DNA of 64,000 bases, from contig PERL01000002.1 in NCBI GenBank assembly GCA_002928735.1, positions 124,001 to 188,000 of the forward strand. Direction: 5' to 3'. Position numbers and translations under genes: made by a program. The first letter of the stretch is position 1, and each line of letters starts with the position of its first letter. Source of the DNA: Hyphomicrobium sp. (lineage in GTDB: Bacteria; Pseudomonadota; Alphaproteobacteria; Rhizobiales; Hyphomicrobiaceae). The notes under the pieces were generated by a model. The model saw only the letters and a list, made by a program, of their open reading frames with translations. It did no database searches and was not told the DNA's origin. Shown piece by piece: positions 27,461-40,008 of this stretch.

Positions 27461-27505
27461 AAGTCGATGCCGCCGGCAAGTGCCGGATATTCTCAGGCCC
27501 TACAT

Positions 27506-27522
27506 ATGCTCGCATTGAGCAT
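27506..27522. promoter_or_regulatory. Candidate NadQ operator 2
   Basis: A perfect six-base inverted repeat, ATGCTC-N5-GAGCAT, ending 32 bases before the nadA start and 18 bases before its GGAGG ribosome site (27541-27545). Placement and the repeat of the motif at 27444 fit repression of nadABC by the adjacent regulator. Confidence 0.82.
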
Positions 27523-27554
27523 TAAATGGGACTCCGATTTGGAGGTTCAGGTTC

Positions 27555-28628
27555 ATGGTGCAGGTGACCCTTCCGCTGAGCCGTTCAGCCGCCGCGGCGG
27601 CCGTGCGTCCCGCCGCGAAGACGGGGCCAGACCACGGCATCGTGTTCACGCCCGCGCTCGAGCGCGAACTGGCGCCGATCTACGACCGCATGAAGCGGGT
27701 CGTGACGCCGATGGAGTGGGCGCAGTACGCGCCCTACGTGAAGGCGATCAACGACCTCAAGGCGGAGCGTGGGGCAGTGATCCTGGCGCACAACTACATG
27801 ACGCCGGAAATTTTCCACGGGGTCTCGGATTTCCGGGGCGACAGCTTGCAACTGGCGCGGGAGGCGGCGAAGGCCAAGGGCGACATCATCGTTCAGGCGG
27901 GCGTGCACTTCATGGCTGAGACGTCGAAGTTGCTGTCGCCGAACAAGACTGTCTTGATCCCGGATCTGCGGGCGGGCTGCTCGCTGGCGGCGTCGATCAC
28001 GGCGGCGGACGTGCGGCTGTTGCGCGAAGCGTATCCCGGCGTGCCGATCGTGACGTATGTGAACACGTCGGCGGCGGTGAAGGCGGAGTGCGACATCACC
28101 TGCACATCGTCGAACGCGGTGAAGGTCGTCGAGAGCCTCGGCGCGCCGCGCGTGCTGCTGATTCCGGACGAGTATTTGTCGAAATATGTACAGACGCAGA
28201 CGGACGTGGAGATCATCGCGTGGCGCGGCCACTGCGAGGTGCACGAGCGCTTTACGGCTGAAGAACTGGAAGCGTACCGGGATGCGAACCCGGGCGTGAA
28301 GATCATTGCGCATCCGGAATGCCCGCCGGACGTGATCGGCGTTGCCGATTTCACGGGCTCGACGTCGGGTATGATCAACTGGGTGAAGACGAACAAGCCG
28401 CGCAAGGCGCTTCTGGTGACGGAATGCTCGATGGCGTCCAACGTTGCCGACGACGTGCCGGGGGTGGAATTCGTGCGGCCGTGCAATCTCTGCCCGCACA
28501 TGAAGCGCATCAGCCTGGAGGCGATCTACGAGAGCCTGCGGGACCTAAAGCATGAAGTGACCGTCGATCCGGAGGTGGCCGAGCGCGCGCGCCGGGCCGT
28601 CGAGCGGATGGTCAATCTCAATCACTGA
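27555..28628 (+). CDS. nadA: Quinolinate synthase A
   Basis: A 357-residue iron-sulfur enzyme that condenses iminoaspartate with dihydroxyacetone phosphate to quinolinate. The 4Fe-4S ligands are visible in [30 protein letters not shown] and [44 protein letters not shown] and HPECPPDV are further conserved blocks. The ATG at 27555 follows GGAGG with a ten-base gap. It is the first gene of nadABC and lies behind two NadQ-type operators. Confidence 0.97.
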   Translation: MVQVTLPLSRSAAAAAVRPAAKTGPDHGIVFTPALERELAPIYDRMKRVVTPMEWAQYAPYVKAINDLKAERGAVILAHNYMTPEIFHGVSDFRGDSLQLAREAAKAKGDIIVQAGVHFMAETSKLLSPNKTVLIPDLRAGCSLAASITAADVRLLREAYPGVPIVTYVNTSAAVKAECDITCTSSNAVKVVESLGAPRVLLIPDEYLSKYVQTQTDVEIIAWRGHCEVHERFTAEELEAYRDANPGVKIIAHPECPPDVIGVADFTGSTSGMINWVKTNKPRKALLVTECSMASNVADDVPGVEFVRPCNLCPHMKRISLEAIYESLRDLKHEVTVDPEVAERARRAVERMVNLNH

Positions 28629-28685
28629 TCCGATCCTGAAGTCCTGAGCCTCCGGGGTGGAGGCTTGCGAGCGAGGTGGCATTTC

Positions 28686-30341
28686 ATGGCCAAGACCGTC
28701 CGGAACGGAAAGTTCAAAGGTTTCGCAAAGCCGAAGACGCCGCTCGGCCCCGGTGACATTGTCATCGTGGGTGCAGGGCTCGCAGGACTGTACACCGCGC
28801 TCAAGCTGGCGCCGCTGCCGGTGACGATCGTTGCCGCCGCGCCGCTGGGCGAGGGCGCATCGAGCATGTGGGCGCAGGGCGGAATCGCCGCGGCGGTGGG
28901 TGAGGGCGACACGGCTGAAGCGCATGCGCACGACACGAAAGTGGCGGGTGCCGGCATCGTCGATGAGGATGTTGCCCAGACGGTGGCGGAAGAGGCGGGC
29001 GACCGCGTGCGCGATTTGCTGCGCTACGGCGTACCGTTCGACCGTGATCTGGAAGGGCATTTCGTCCTCTCGCGTGAGGCTGCGCATTCGGCCAAGCGCA
29101 TTGTGCGTGTCTCGGGCGACCGGGCCGGCGCGGCCATCATGCAGGCGCTCATTGCCGCCGCGAGGGCGACGCCGTCTATCCGCGTGATCACGGGGCATGA
29201 AGCGGAAGATCTTGTCATCGAGAACGGCCGCGTGGTCGGCGTGCGATTGGCGCGGGGCGATACGCGCGGACAGGGGACGTATGAATTGATCCCGGCGAGT
29301 GCCGTGGTGTTGGCAACCGGCGGCGTCGGTGGGCTTTATGCAGTGACGACGAACCCTGCGTATGCGCGCGGGGAAGCGATCGCTTTTGCGGCGCGGGCAG
29401 GCGCAGTGATCGCCGATCCGGAATTCGTGCAGTTCCACCCCACCGCCATCGACATTGGCGCCGATCCGGCGCCTCTTGCTACCGAGGCCCTGCGTGGCGA
29501 GGGCGCGTTGCTCGTCAACAAGGCGGGCGAGCGGTTTATGCTGCGGCATCACCCCGATGCTGAGCTGGCGCCGCGCGATATCGTGGCACGCGGCGTGTTT
29601 GAAGAGATCGTGGCCGGGCGCGGCGCGTTTCTCGACTGCCGCGCGGCGGTTGGCGCGCGGTTCGAGGCGGCGTATCCGACGGTCTATGCGCACTGTAGGG
29701 CGGCGGGGATCGATCCCGTCACCGACCTCATTCCGGTGGCGCCGGCGGCCCATTATCACATGGGCGGCATTGCAACCGACATGCGTGGGCGTTCGAGTGT
29801 GGAAGGTTTGTGGGCGGCGGGCGAGGTTGCCTCGACGGGGCTGCACGGCGCGAACCGATTGGCATCCAACTCGCTGTTGGAGGCGATCGTGCTCGGCGGG
29901 CGCGTGGCGGAAGATATCGGATCGCTGGTGACCGCGACGAGCGCTTTGCCGGTGGCCGAGTTGCGTCTGGTGAAGGGCGGCAAGGTCGTCGACATGCGGC
30001 TTCGGGCCGAGGCCATGCGGCGGATCCGGCGGATCATGAGCGAGGATGTCGGCGTGGTGCGTGAGGCGAAGGGCCTGCGTCATGCTTTGGTGGAATTGCG
30101 CGAGATTGCGGCTGAGGCTGCGGGCGATGCCGTAGTTGCCAACATGGCTTTGACGGCTCGTTTGATCGCGGCGGCCGCGTTGGCACGCAAGGAGAGCCGG
30201 GGCGGTCATTTCCGCAGCGACTTTCCGAATGCGGAAGCACGGCTGCAGAAGCGGACGTTCGTGACGCTCGAAGACTTGAAGCTGATCGAAGCGTCGCTGA
30301 AGCCGCGGACCAAGCGCGTCGCGCTGGAGTTGACGCTGTGA
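28686..30341 (+). CDS. nadB: L-aspartate oxidase
   Basis: A 551-residue FAD enzyme that oxidises L-aspartate to iminoaspartate for NadA. Motifs are [19 protein letters not shown] (FAD dinucleotide fold), [49 protein letters not shown] and [19 protein letters not shown]. The ATG at 28686 is chosen over a TTG 21 bases upstream. It lies 57 bases after nadA and its stop overlaps the nadC GTG by four bases. Confidence 0.97.
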   Translation: MAKTVRNGKFKGFAKPKTPLGPGDIVIVGAGLAGLYTALKLAPLPVTIVAAAPLGEGASSMWAQGGIAAAVGEGDTAEAHAHDTKVAGAGIVDEDVAQTVAEEAGDRVRDLLRYGVPFDRDLEGHFVLSREAAHSAKRIVRVSGDRAGAAIMQALIAAARATPSIRVITGHEAEDLVIENGRVVGVRLARGDTRGQGTYELIPASAVVLATGGVGGLYAVTTNPAYARGEAIAFAARAGAVIADPEFVQFHPTAIDIGADPAPLATEALRGEGALLVNKAGERFMLRHHPDAELAPRDIVARGVFEEIVAGRGAFLDCRAAVGARFEAAYPTVYAHCRAAGIDPVTDLIPVAPAAHYHMGGIATDMRGRSSVEGLWAAGEVASTGLHGANRLASNSLLEAIVLGGRVAEDIGSLVTATSALPVAELRLVKGGKVVDMRLRAEAMRRIRRIMSEDVGVVREAKGLRHALVELREIAAEAAGDAVVANMALTARLIAAAALARKESRGGHFRSDFPNAEARLQKRTFVTLEDLKLIEASLKPRTKRVALELTL

Positions 30342-31189
30342 GCCTTCCGCGATTGCCGAAGGCGCTCGTGCAGCGGGCCGTGACGGATGCGCTTGCCGAG
30401 GATCTCGGGCTTGCCGGCGATCTGACGACGGATGCGACAGTGGCGGCGGATGCCGAGGCGGATGCGGTGATCGCGTCGCGTCAGGTCGGTGTGATTGCCG
30501 GACTTGATCTGGCGGAGGCGGCGTTCGCGGCCATGGATGCGGGCGTACGGTTTGAGCGGATCTGCGCGGATGGCGCGCGCGTGGGCCCTGGCGACGTGGT
30601 CGCGCGGATTACTGGGAATGCGCGCGCGATCCTGACCGGGGAGCGGGTGGCGCTCAACTATCTGGGGCGGCTTTCGGGCATTGCGTCTCTGACACGGCGG
30701 TATGTCGATGCGATCGAAGGGACGAAGGCCGCCATTGCCGATACGCGGAAGACGACGCCGGGACTGCGTGCGTTCGAAAAATATGCGGTGCGCTGCGGTG
30801 GCGGACAGAACCATCGCACGGGACTCTTCGATGCAATCCTGATCAAGGACAATCACATCGTCGCGGCGGGCGGTGTGGAGGCGGCGATCGCGCGGGCGCG
30901 GGCGTACGCGGGGCACATGGTCAAGATTGAAGTGGAAGTCGACACGCTGGAACAACTGGCGCTGGTCTTGAACCACAAGGTGGATGCGGTTCTGCTCGAT
31001 AACATGGCGCCTGAAACATTGCGGGCGGCGGTTCGGCAGGTGGGCGGACGGGCTCTGACGGAGGCGTCGGGCGGGGTGAACCTGACGACTGTGCGCGCGA
31101 TTGCGGAGACGGGCGTCGACCTGATTTCCGTCGGCGCGCTGACGCATTCGGCTCCGGTTCTCGATCTCGGCCTTGATTTTAAAGGATAA
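30338..31189 (+). CDS. nadC: Nicotinate-nucleotide pyrophosphorylase (carboxylating)
   Basis: A 283-residue quinolinate phosphoribosyltransferase, forming nicotinate mononucleotide from quinolinate and [20 protein letters not shown], the phosphate-binding [36 protein letters not shown] and LEASGGVNL-like [21 protein letters not shown] are the conserved blocks. The GTG start overlaps the nadB stop (GTGA), so the two are translationally coupled. This completes the de novo branch from aspartate to NaMN. Confidence 0.97.
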   Translation: MSLPRLPKALVQRAVTDALAEDLGLAGDLTTDATVAADAEADAVIASRQVGVIAGLDLAEAAFAAMDAGVRFERICADGARVGPGDVVARITGNARAILTGERVALNYLGRLSGIASLTRRYVDAIEGTKAAIADTRKTTPGLRAFEKYAVRCGGGQNHRTGLFDAILIKDNHIVAAGGVEAAIARARAYAGHMVKIEVEVDTLEQLALVLNHKVDAVLLDNMAPETLRAAVRQVGGRALTEASGGVNLTTVRAIAETGVDLISVGALTHSAPVLDLGLDFKG

Positions 31190-31309
31190 GCAGCCGCCCC
31201 ATTAACAGAGGTGGCTATGGCTGCTTGCTTTTGCCGCAATCATCACCCAAGTGCATGGCAGCCAGCGCGGCCGGCAAGGACCCGCGCCGTACGGGCGAAC
31301 GAGGAGATC

Positions 31310-31531
31310 ATGACCTATATCGTCATTTGGGGCTTGGTTGCGATCACGTCGGCGATCGTTGGCGGCGTACTCGCGGCGATGAAGAACCGCGACTACTCCT
31401 CATGGGCGGCGTGGTGCTTTGTTTTCCCGCCATTTGTGATTGCCATTCTCCTGACGCCAAAGAATACCGGTCCGCTACCGGCCCGCCGCCGCCTGGGCGA
31501 TGACGGCGATCCCGACCGCAGCATGCTGTGA
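31310..31531 (+). CDS. Small two-helix membrane protein, hypothetical
   Basis: A 73-residue protein. The ATG at 31310 is preceded by GAGGAG and gives MTYIVIWGLVAITSAIVGG, a first membrane helix, then CFVFPPFVIAILLTPKN, a second, and a charged tail (PARRRLGDDGDPDRSML). Its topology resembles small inner-membrane proteins of unknown role common in alphaproteobacteria. It stands between nadC and the convergent ppdK. Confidence 0.72.
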   Translation: MTYIVIWGLVAITSAIVGGVLAAMKNRDYSSWAAWCFVFPPFVIAILLTPKNTGPLPARRRLGDDGDPDRSML

Positions 31532-31541
31532 GCCGTGCGTT

Positions 31542-34229
<2,688 letters not shown>

Positions 34230-34430
34230 GGCGTGCTGCTTCCGGTCGCGCTCTCAGCACCCCGTCACTTGGGCGCCGGGCATTCGTCGCGACCCCAGGG
34301 CGTCGCGACATCGCCTCATGAAGCTGGCATAGCAGGTCAAGACGGGGTGCAAAAGCAGCGTTCAGCCGCCTTGTAGGTGCGTCCCGAATTGGTTACGCCA
34401 TCCCCGACTTTGCCCAACCGCGAGAGGCCC

Positions 34431-35837
34431 ATGAATCCGCATTTGCCCGCTGTTCTTGAGAAGCTGGACCAGAACCGGGAGGCGGGGCTCGCCCGATTGT
34501 TCGACCTGTTGCGGATTGACAGCGTTTCGACCGATCCAGCGTTTGCGCCGTCGTGCCGGCGGGCGGCGGAGTGGTGTGCGGCGACGCTGCGGGAGATCGG
34601 GTTCGACGCATCGGTGCGGGATACCACGGGGCATCCAATGGTTGTCGGGCACGACCGCAAGACGCGGGCGGCGGGACAGCCGCACCTCCTGTTCTATGGA
34701 CACTACGACGTGCAGCCGGCCGATCCTCTGGAGTTGTGGACGAGTGGGCCTTTCGAACCGCGTATCGTCGAGGAGCCGGGCAACGGCCGGGTTATCGTCG
34801 CGCGGGGCGCGCAGGACAACAAAGGTCAGCTGATGACCTTTTTCGAAGCGGCGCGGGCTTGGAAAGAGGTCGCGGGCGAACTGCCGGTCGCGGTGTCGGT
34901 AATGCTCGAGGGCGAGGAGGAGTGCGGGTCGCCGTCGCTGCCGGGGTTCTTGGCGAGTTCGGGCGAGGAATTGAAGGCCGATCTCGTGCTCGTATGCGAC
35001 ACGGGGCAGTGGGACAAGGACACGCCGGCCATAACCACAATGCTGCGCGGTCTGGCCGGGACGGAAGCGATCGTGACCGGTCCGTCGCGCGATCTGCATT
35101 CAGGAATGTACGGTGGGCCGGCGATCAATCCGATCCGGGCACTGGCGAAGGCGATTGCTTCGATCCACGACGATGCCGGCCGAATTGCCATCCGAGGGTT
35201 TCTGGATGGGATCGTGCCGCTGCCGGAGGCGCAGCGGGCGCAATGGAACGGTCTTTCGGCAACGGCGGAGGGGCCGTTCATGGCCTCGGTGGGGTTGAAG
35301 ACGCCGGCGGGGGAAAAGGGCTGTTCGGTGATCGAGCAGCTGTGGGCGCGGCCGACGGTGGAGTTCAACGGCATCACGGGCGGGTATCAAGGTGTCGGGT
35401 CGAAGACGGTGATCCCGTCGAAGGCTTCGGTGAAGATCACGTGCCGGTTGGTGCCGGGGCAGGATCCCGACCGGTGCTTGGCTTTGTTGCAAGATCATAT
35501 CCGCGCGCATCTTCCGCCCGATTGCACGGTCGAGTTCATCGGCACGCGGGGCAGCGCTGCGGTGGGCTTCGATACATCATCGCCGGCGGTTCAGGCGGCG
35601 GCCAATGCGCTCGAAGCCGAGTGGGGCAAGCCGGCTGTCCTGATGGGGTGCGGCGGATCGATCCCCATCGTGGGGTCGTTCAAGGATGCGCTCGGCATGG
35701 ATAGCCTGCTGGTCGGCTACGGTCTCGACGACGATCGCATTCACAGCCCCAACGAGAAATACAATTTGACGAGTTTCACCAAGGGCGCACGCAGCTGGGC
35801 GCGCATTCTCGCCGCCTTTGCCGAGGGTGGCCGATGA
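34431..35837 (+). CDS. M20 family dipeptidase-like metallopeptidase
   Basis: A 468-residue di-zinc peptidase. [18 protein letters not shown] gives the first metal His/Asp, [15 protein letters not shown] the bridging aspartate, and [20 protein letters not shown] the catalytic and metal glutamates. [22 protein letters not shown] is the C-terminal family block. It resembles the carnosinase/M20-dipeptidase subfamily. No signal peptide is visible, so it is cytoplasmic. The ATG at 34431 follows GAGAGG. Its stop overlaps the RNase T2 start by four bases. Confidence 0.93.
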   Translation: MNPHLPAVLEKLDQNREAGLARLFDLLRIDSVSTDPAFAPSCRRAAEWCAATLREIGFDASVRDTTGHPMVVGHDRKTRAAGQPHLLFYGHYDVQPADPLELWTSGPFEPRIVEEPGNGRVIVARGAQDNKGQLMTFFEAARAWKEVAGELPVAVSVMLEGEEECGSPSLPGFLASSGEELKADLVLVCDTGQWDKDTPAITTMLRGLAGTEAIVTGPSRDLHSGMYGGPAINPIRALAKAIASIHDDAGRIAIRGFLDGIVPLPEAQRAQWNGLSATAEGPFMASVGLKTPAGEKGCSVIEQLWARPTVEFNGITGGYQGVGSKTVIPSKASVKITCRLVPGQDPDRCLALLQDHIRAHLPPDCTVEFIGTRGSAAVGFDTSSPAVQAAANALEAEWGKPAVLMGCGGSIPIVGSFKDALGMDSLLVGYGLDDDRIHSPNEKYNLTSFTKGARSWARILAAFAEGGR

Positions 35838-36700
35838 AAGCCTTTCTGGACTCCAGGGGATTGCGCGGCGCGCGAGCCCCGCTAAGGTGCCCGGCCGTCC
35901 TTGGAGCTATGATCCCCTTGCGTATGATGCCGTTTCTCACTCGTTTGACGATTGCAATGTTGGTCGCTTGCGCGATCGCACCGGCGGCTCAGGCGCAGTT
36001 GCGTTGGGACGACAGCGGCCGCGAGAACCGGCAGGAGCATGTGGCCGGGAAATTCGACTATTACGCGCTCGTTCTGTCGTGGAGCCCGACGCACTGCTCG
36101 ACGCCGCAGGGCGAAGACGACGACATGCAGTGCAACCGGCGCGACGGCAAGAAGTATGCCTTCGTGCTGCACGGGCTTTGGCCGCAGTATAAGCGCGGAT
36201 GGCCGCAGGACTGCCGGCTGCAGCGGCGTCCGTTCGTGCCCGACACCGTGATCAATTCCATGCTCGACATCATGCCGAGCCGTGGGCTCGTTATTCACGA
36301 GTACCGTAAGCACGGCACATGCTCGGGGCTCGACGTGCAGGGCTACTTCACCTTGTCGCGCCGGCTCTTTAAGGCCATCCGCATTCCGGAAGATTTTACG
36401 AACCCATTCGAGACACAGTACGTTTCGCCACGCGAGCTTAGGCGGGCTTTCGCCAAGGCCAATCCCGGACTGCCGGAGGCGGCCATCGCGGTCTCCTGCG
36501 CGCGCGGCAACCGGGGGCGGCTCAGGGAAATTCGGATCTGCTTCTCCAAGGACGCCAAGCCGATCGCATGCGGCCCAAACGAGGACGAACGCAAACTGTG
36601 TGCGGCGCCGGAGATGGCGGTGCCGCCGGTGCGGTCGATGAAGACCGACGATACCGGGGTCGGGAGCGTGCGGTCGTCGCCCTTGCCGGGTCCGCGCTGA
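35834..36700 (+). CDS. Secreted ribonuclease T2 family enzyme
   Basis: An RNase T2 that cleaves RNA through 2',3'-cyclic phosphates. Both catalytic segments are intact: CAS I as [15 protein letters not shown] and CAS II as [13 protein letters not shown], with the three expected histidines. A hydrophobic signal ([21 protein letters not shown]) sits at residues 33-54, and eight or more cysteines fit a disulfide-rich exported protein. The ATG at 35834 overlaps the peptidase stop; ATGs at 35909, 35924 or 35927 would give a more usual signal peptide. The C-terminal 25 residues are disordered. Confidence 0.93.
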   Translation: MKAFLDSRGLRGARAPLRCPAVLGAMIPLRMMPFLTRLTIAMLVACAIAPAAQAQLRWDDSGRENRQEHVAGKFDYYALVLSWSPTHCSTPQGEDDDMQCNRRDGKKYAFVLHGLWPQYKRGWPQDCRLQRRPFVPDTVINSMLDIMPSRGLVIHEYRKHGTCSGLDVQGYFTLSRRLFKAIRIPEDFTNPFETQYVSPRELRRAFAKANPGLPEAAIAVSCARGNRGRLREIRICFSKDAKPIACGPNEDERKLCAAPEMAVPPVRSMKTDDTGVGSVRSSPLPGPR

Positions 36701-36818
36701 GCGGCGGCGGCGCGCACATGGTGGCTGTCGGGCAGACTTGTGGAGTGAGGCGGTGGGATCGCCCTTCTCCGGCGGGGGCCGCTTGCACCGCTAGGGCCTC
36801 GGCCCGCACACTTGCGGC

Positions 36819-37217
36819 ATGATTCGGACTCACCAAGACGCTGATCGCCTGGATGGGGGCGCGAGATCCAGCGCGCTGCACCAGTTGCTCTGGGCGGGCG
36901 CAGGGTTCGTTGCAGGCGTTGTCTTTTGGCATGTGATCGGTTTCTGGTCGATTGTCAGCGTTGCTGTGCTTGGGACCGGTCCGCAAGCGCCGGTGCCTGC
37001 TGCCGTGGTGTCAGGCCGGACGCATCCGCCACCCGTCGAGACCGGATCGCTGCCGTCACGCGTCGCGCCCTGCACCGCGCTTGCTCTCAACCGGCGGACC
37101 GGCGAAACACGTTCTGCAGTGTGCCCGGCGGCCACCTTCCATCATATGAACGGCGGCTTGGGCACAAAGGACGACCGGGCGCTGGTGGTTTCGGACTGGA
37201 CGACGCAAATGCGTTGA
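36819..37217 (+). CDS. Hypothetical single-pass membrane protein
   Basis: A 132-residue protein with a short charged N-terminus, one hydrophobic helix (LLWAGAGFVAGVVFWHVIGFW) at about residues 23-43, a Pro-rich linker and a C-terminal part containing two cysteines (APCTALALNRRTGET and AVCPAATFHH), presumably periplasmic. No family is recognised. Support is its length, its own ATG and the absence of a better frame. Confidence 0.6.
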   Translation: MIRTHQDADRLDGGARSSALHQLLWAGAGFVAGVVFWHVIGFWSIVSVAVLGTGPQAPVPAAVVSGRTHPPPVETGSLPSRVAPCTALALNRRTGETRSAVCPAATFHHMNGGLGTKDDRALVVSDWTTQMR

Positions 37218-37341
37218 GCCAAAAAGCCGTCCGCATAAGTCCAAATCCCAATAGAAATCAGGGCTTAACCTCGTGTTAGTTATAAGTGTTCAATGATGCC
37301 TCATGAGCAGCGGTGGGACGCTGCAATTGGGGAATGACATC

Positions 37342-37839
37342 ATGTTTGAGTTGTTGGCGCGCCTTTTTCGCGTGTTGTGGCGGCAGGACTCCGAGGGCAC
37401 TAGCGGGACTGCTGTGATCCTCGATTTCCAGGCGGCCGCGGCTATCGCGACGCAAGATGCAGCGGTGCCGGTCGCGGCACCGGTTGTCTTTATCCGCCGT
37501 GCGGGTGAGGTTGTTGCCTCAACGGGGGGACACCTCGCGGGGGCTTCTTCGCGGCATCTTTCAGCGCAGCTGCATAGCGTTTCGAGGCTCAATGGGCCTT
37601 CGAGCCGGGCGCGCAATGGTTCTGCTGTTGCACGGGTCCATAAGCCCAAACCGATGCTGGCTCCGGCGGCGTTGAAGCGGACGCCGGCCGTGCGACCCGG
37701 CGTGGTCATCGGGCGGCTTTCACCGGCCCAAAAACGGACGAGCGCATCGATCGTCGATCTGGCCGAGGTCCGGGCCGATGTGCGGCGGGCCAAGCTGGTC
37801 GAAAGCGTCGATCAAGAGATCGTGGCGCTGTTCAATTGA
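37342..37839 (+). CDS. Hypothetical protein
   Basis: A 165-residue protein, MFELLARLFRVLWRQDSEG at the N-terminus (a possible amphipathic membrane-associating helix), an Ala/Val-rich middle, then a basic, Ser/Arg-rich region and a helical end (SIVDLAEVRADVRRAKLVESVDQEIVALF). The ATG at 37342 follows GGGGAATGACATC; an ATG at 37303 is an alternative. No family is recognised. TTAA-N7-TTAG at 37265-37279 upstream resembles a CtrA box. Confidence 0.55.
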   Translation: MFELLARLFRVLWRQDSEGTSGTAVILDFQAAAAIATQDAAVPVAAPVVFIRRAGEVVASTGGHLAGASSRHLSAQLHSVSRLNGPSSRARNGSAVARVHKPKPMLAPAALKRTPAVRPGVVIGRLSPAQKRTSASIVDLAEVRADVRRAKLVESVDQEIVALFN

Positions 37840-37899
37840 GTTGTTGGGGGCTGACTTCGGTCCCGGCGGTATCGCCGCATTCGCTTTCAGACTTTGAGT

Positions 37900-38655
37900 T
37901 CAAGCTGACTTTTTGAGTCGTTCGACGCGCCACCTGAGAGGTGCGCGGGCAATCACCCCCATGCCTTCGGGGCTGGACTTCGGGCCGAGTTTGGTGGGGT
38001 CCAGGCTCCACTTGCGCGCCACCTGCATGACGTGATCTTCCGTCGGATGCAGGATCAATGGGCCGCCAGCATCGCCGCGGCGATCGCGTACACCGCGCAA
38101 TTCGAAGAGCTTGAGGCCAAGGGCGCGCTCTTCTTTGGTGGTTTTTCCTTTGCTCCAAATGATGCCTTCGTCGCCAATCGCGAAAGCGCGGACGAGGCGG
38201 CCATCGATGAGGCGCGCCCAGGCGAAGAGATCCACCGGCGGGAAGGCGATGAAGAATTGCACCTCGACGAAACGGCCGCCGAGGTCGACGAGCAGAGGTG
38301 TGGCCTTGTCGGCAAAGGAGCGGCCCATCGGCTGGGGGAGCGGTAGGCCGACGACGAAGGTCCAGCCGTTGACGGGAGGAGAGACGAACACGTGGTTCTG
38401 GCCGAGGCGGGCGTCATAGACGGTGCCGAGACCGGAATTCCAATTGCAGGGTTGGGGGGTATCGAGCCCAAGCGCTTCGACGACGGCGGCCGTATCGCGG
38501 GTGCGGATGGCGAGCCACGCCATCTGGTAGCCAAAGGCTAAGGGCTTGTCGGGGGTTGCCGGATAGACGACGCGGCCGTGGCCGATGCGTGGGGCCAGTT
38601 TTAAGGCCGCCACGGCAACGGTCGCGATCACCATGATGAGGATTGTGAGAATCAC
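37900..38655 (-). CDS. Hypothetical membrane-anchored protein
   Basis: A 251-residue protein starting from GTG at 38655 (or the ATG seven codons later) with an N-terminal membrane helix (ILTILIMVIATVAVAALKL). The rest looks globular: FGYQMAWLAIRTRDTAAVVEALGL, a WNSGLGTVYD segment, VNGWTFVVGLPLP, and a C-terminal HPTEDHVMQVARKWSLDPTKL. It may be a periplasm-facing or cytoplasmic domain tethered to the membrane. I do not recognise the family. Confidence 0.7.
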   Translation of the reverse strand: MILTILIMVIATVAVAALKLAPRIGHGRVVYPATPDKPLAFGYQMAWLAIRTRDTAAVVEALGLDTPQPCNWNSGLGTVYDARLGQNHVFVSPPVNGWTFVVGLPLPQPMGRSFADKATPLLVDLGGRFVEVQFFIAFPPVDLFAWARLIDGRLVRAFAIGDEGIIWSKGKTTKEERALGLKLFELRGVRDRRGDAGGPLILHPTEDHVMQVARKWSLDPTKLGPKSSPEGMGVIARAPLRWRVERLKKSA

Positions 38656-39025
38656 CTGTGCCCCCGCTTGGAGCGAGTTAACGGAGGGCCGTGGGCCGGA
38701 TCAAGACGGGTGGGTAATTTTTGGAAGGGCAAACGAGACCAGCTGCCGACCGGTCCGGGCTGCGGGGGCATGTCCGGAACGATGGCGGCTGGCCTCTAAA
38801 TGCTCCCGATCCCATCCGCGAGAGGGCGTGCAGCGTGGGATCGTCCGGCCAAGGACCGGCCCTGTTTATGTAGAAAACCTGTGCAACGCCTGATTGACGG
38901 GCAGATGACGGATGCATGACGCGGAGAAAGGGCTGGCGCGTTCCTTAGGGCACTCGATTTCACCGCAAAGATCCCTATCTCTGGCGCGATCAATCACGCC
39001 TTCTCAACAATGGACAGAGAACCCT
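38656..39025. other. Intergenic region between divergent genes
   Basis: A 370-base stretch without a supportable gene. It must hold the promoters of the hypothetical gene on the minus strand and the AIM24-family gene on the plus strand. The AIM24 frame is open from 38912, but that part lacks homology. I see no strong palindrome or terminator here. Confidence 0.5.
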
Positions 39026-39916
39026 ATGGCACCTTCTTCTTCCGTCCCCGGAATTGGCCGCCGCTCCACCGCGAGCCGCGGCGGTGCGGACGAGGTCGAT
39101 TTTGAAATCAAGGGGCACGAGATGCAATTCGTCGAGGTCGAGTTGGACCCCGGTGAAAGCGCGGTCGCGGAAGCCGGATCGATGATGTTCAAGGACGCGA
39201 GCGTCCACATGGACACCATCTTCGGCGATGGCTCGCAGGCCAGTAAAGGTTTCGGCTCCAAGCTTTGGAGCGCCGGGAAGCGATTATTGACGGGCGAAAG
39301 CCTGTTCATGACCGCGTTTACGCATCAGGGGCAGGGTAAGGCGCGCGTTGCGTTCGCGGCGCCGTATCCCGGCAGCATCCAGGCGTTTCATCTGGGCGAG
39401 ATGGGCGGCGCGCTGGTGGCGCAGAAGGACAGCTTTCTGGCGGCGGCCAAGGGCGTGACGGTCGGCATCCACTTTCAGAAGCGGATCATGACCGGGCTGT
39501 TCGGCGGTGAAGGCTTCATCATGCAGAAGCTCGAAGGCGACGGCTGGGCGTTCGTGCACTTTGGCGGCGCGATCGTGGAGCGGACGCTGGCGCCAGGCGA
39601 AGTGCTGCACGTGGACACGGGTTGCGTGGCGGCTATGACGCCCGACGTGGACTTCGACATCGTGCGGGCGGGATCGGTGAAGTCGATGATCTTCGGTGGC
39701 GAGGGTGTGTTCTTTGCCGAGATCAAAGGCCCGGGGAAGGTGTGGCTGCAGAGCCTTCCATTCTCGCGGTTGGCTGGGCGCATTTTGGCCAATTCGAGCC
39801 CGGTGGCGGGCGGGCATGGCGAGGGATCGGTGCTGGGTGGGCTCGGCGGCATTTTTTCGATGGGGATAATAGTTCTTGAAACACTGGGGTCTCAGACAAT
39901 GGGGTCAGACCCCTGA
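39026..39916 (+). CDS. TIGR00266/AIM24 family protein with repeat-derived C-terminus
   Basis: A 296-residue protein of the AIM24/DUF124 beta-roll family. FEIKGHEMQFVEVELDPGESAVAEAGSMMF is the family's opening block; later blocks include EGDGWAFVHFGGAIVERTLAPGEVLHVDTGCVAAM and LQSLPFSRLAGRI. Function is unknown; yeast Aim24 is mitochondrial. The last residues (about ETLGSQTMGSDP) are encoded by a GGGGTC-rich palindromic repeat, so the ancestral C-terminus probably ended around the glycine-rich GGLGGIFSM. The ATG at 39026 matches the family start. Confidence 0.88.
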   Translation: MAPSSSVPGIGRRSTASRGGADEVDFEIKGHEMQFVEVELDPGESAVAEAGSMMFKDASVHMDTIFGDGSQASKGFGSKLWSAGKRLLTGESLFMTAFTHQGQGKARVAFAAPYPGSIQAFHLGEMGGALVAQKDSFLAAAKGVTVGIHFQKRIMTGLFGGEGFIMQKLEGDGWAFVHFGGAIVERTLAPGEVLHVDTGCVAAMTPDVDFDIVRAGSVKSMIFGGEGVFFAEIKGPGKVWLQSLPFSRLAGRILANSSPVAGGHGEGSVLGGLGGIFSMGIIVLETLGSQTMGSDP

Positions 39917-39932
39917 GAAGGGGTCTGACCCC
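39886..39932. repeat. GGGGTCAGACCCC palindromic (REP-like) repeat
   Basis: GGGGTCAGACCCC (39901-39913) and GGGGTCTGACCCC (39920-39932) form a perfect 13-base inverted repeat around six bases. A partial third copy, GGGGTCTCAGAC, begins at 39886, and TCTCAG there can pair with CTGAGA in the loop. It overlaps the 3' end and stop of the AIM24-family gene. There is no T-run, so it is more like an extragenic palindromic element than a terminator. Confidence 0.75.
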
Positions 39933-39963
39933 GAAAAGTCACCCCAACCCCAAAAACAAAAAC

Positions 39964-39981
39964 GGGACCCGCGAGGGTCCC
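39964..39981 (-). terminator. Intrinsic terminator of the porin gene
   Basis: GGGACCC-N4-GGGTCCC forms a seven-base-pair stem. Read on the minus strand it is followed by a long T-rich run (GTTTTTGTTTTTGG), 27 bases after the porin stop. On the plus strand only CTTTTCC follows, so it may weakly end the AIM24 gene too. Confidence 0.88.
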
Positions 39982-40008
39982 TTTTCCGTTTGAGGCATGT
40001 GCGCCGGA

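Noticed and set aside
28545-30209. A 554-codon minus-strand open frame across nadB
   Set aside because: It is antisense to nadB, is extremely His/Arg-rich and shows no domain.
39901-39932. GGGGTC hairpin as a transcription terminator
   Set aside because: The stem is strong but no T-run follows on either strand; a proper terminator lies at 39964-39981.
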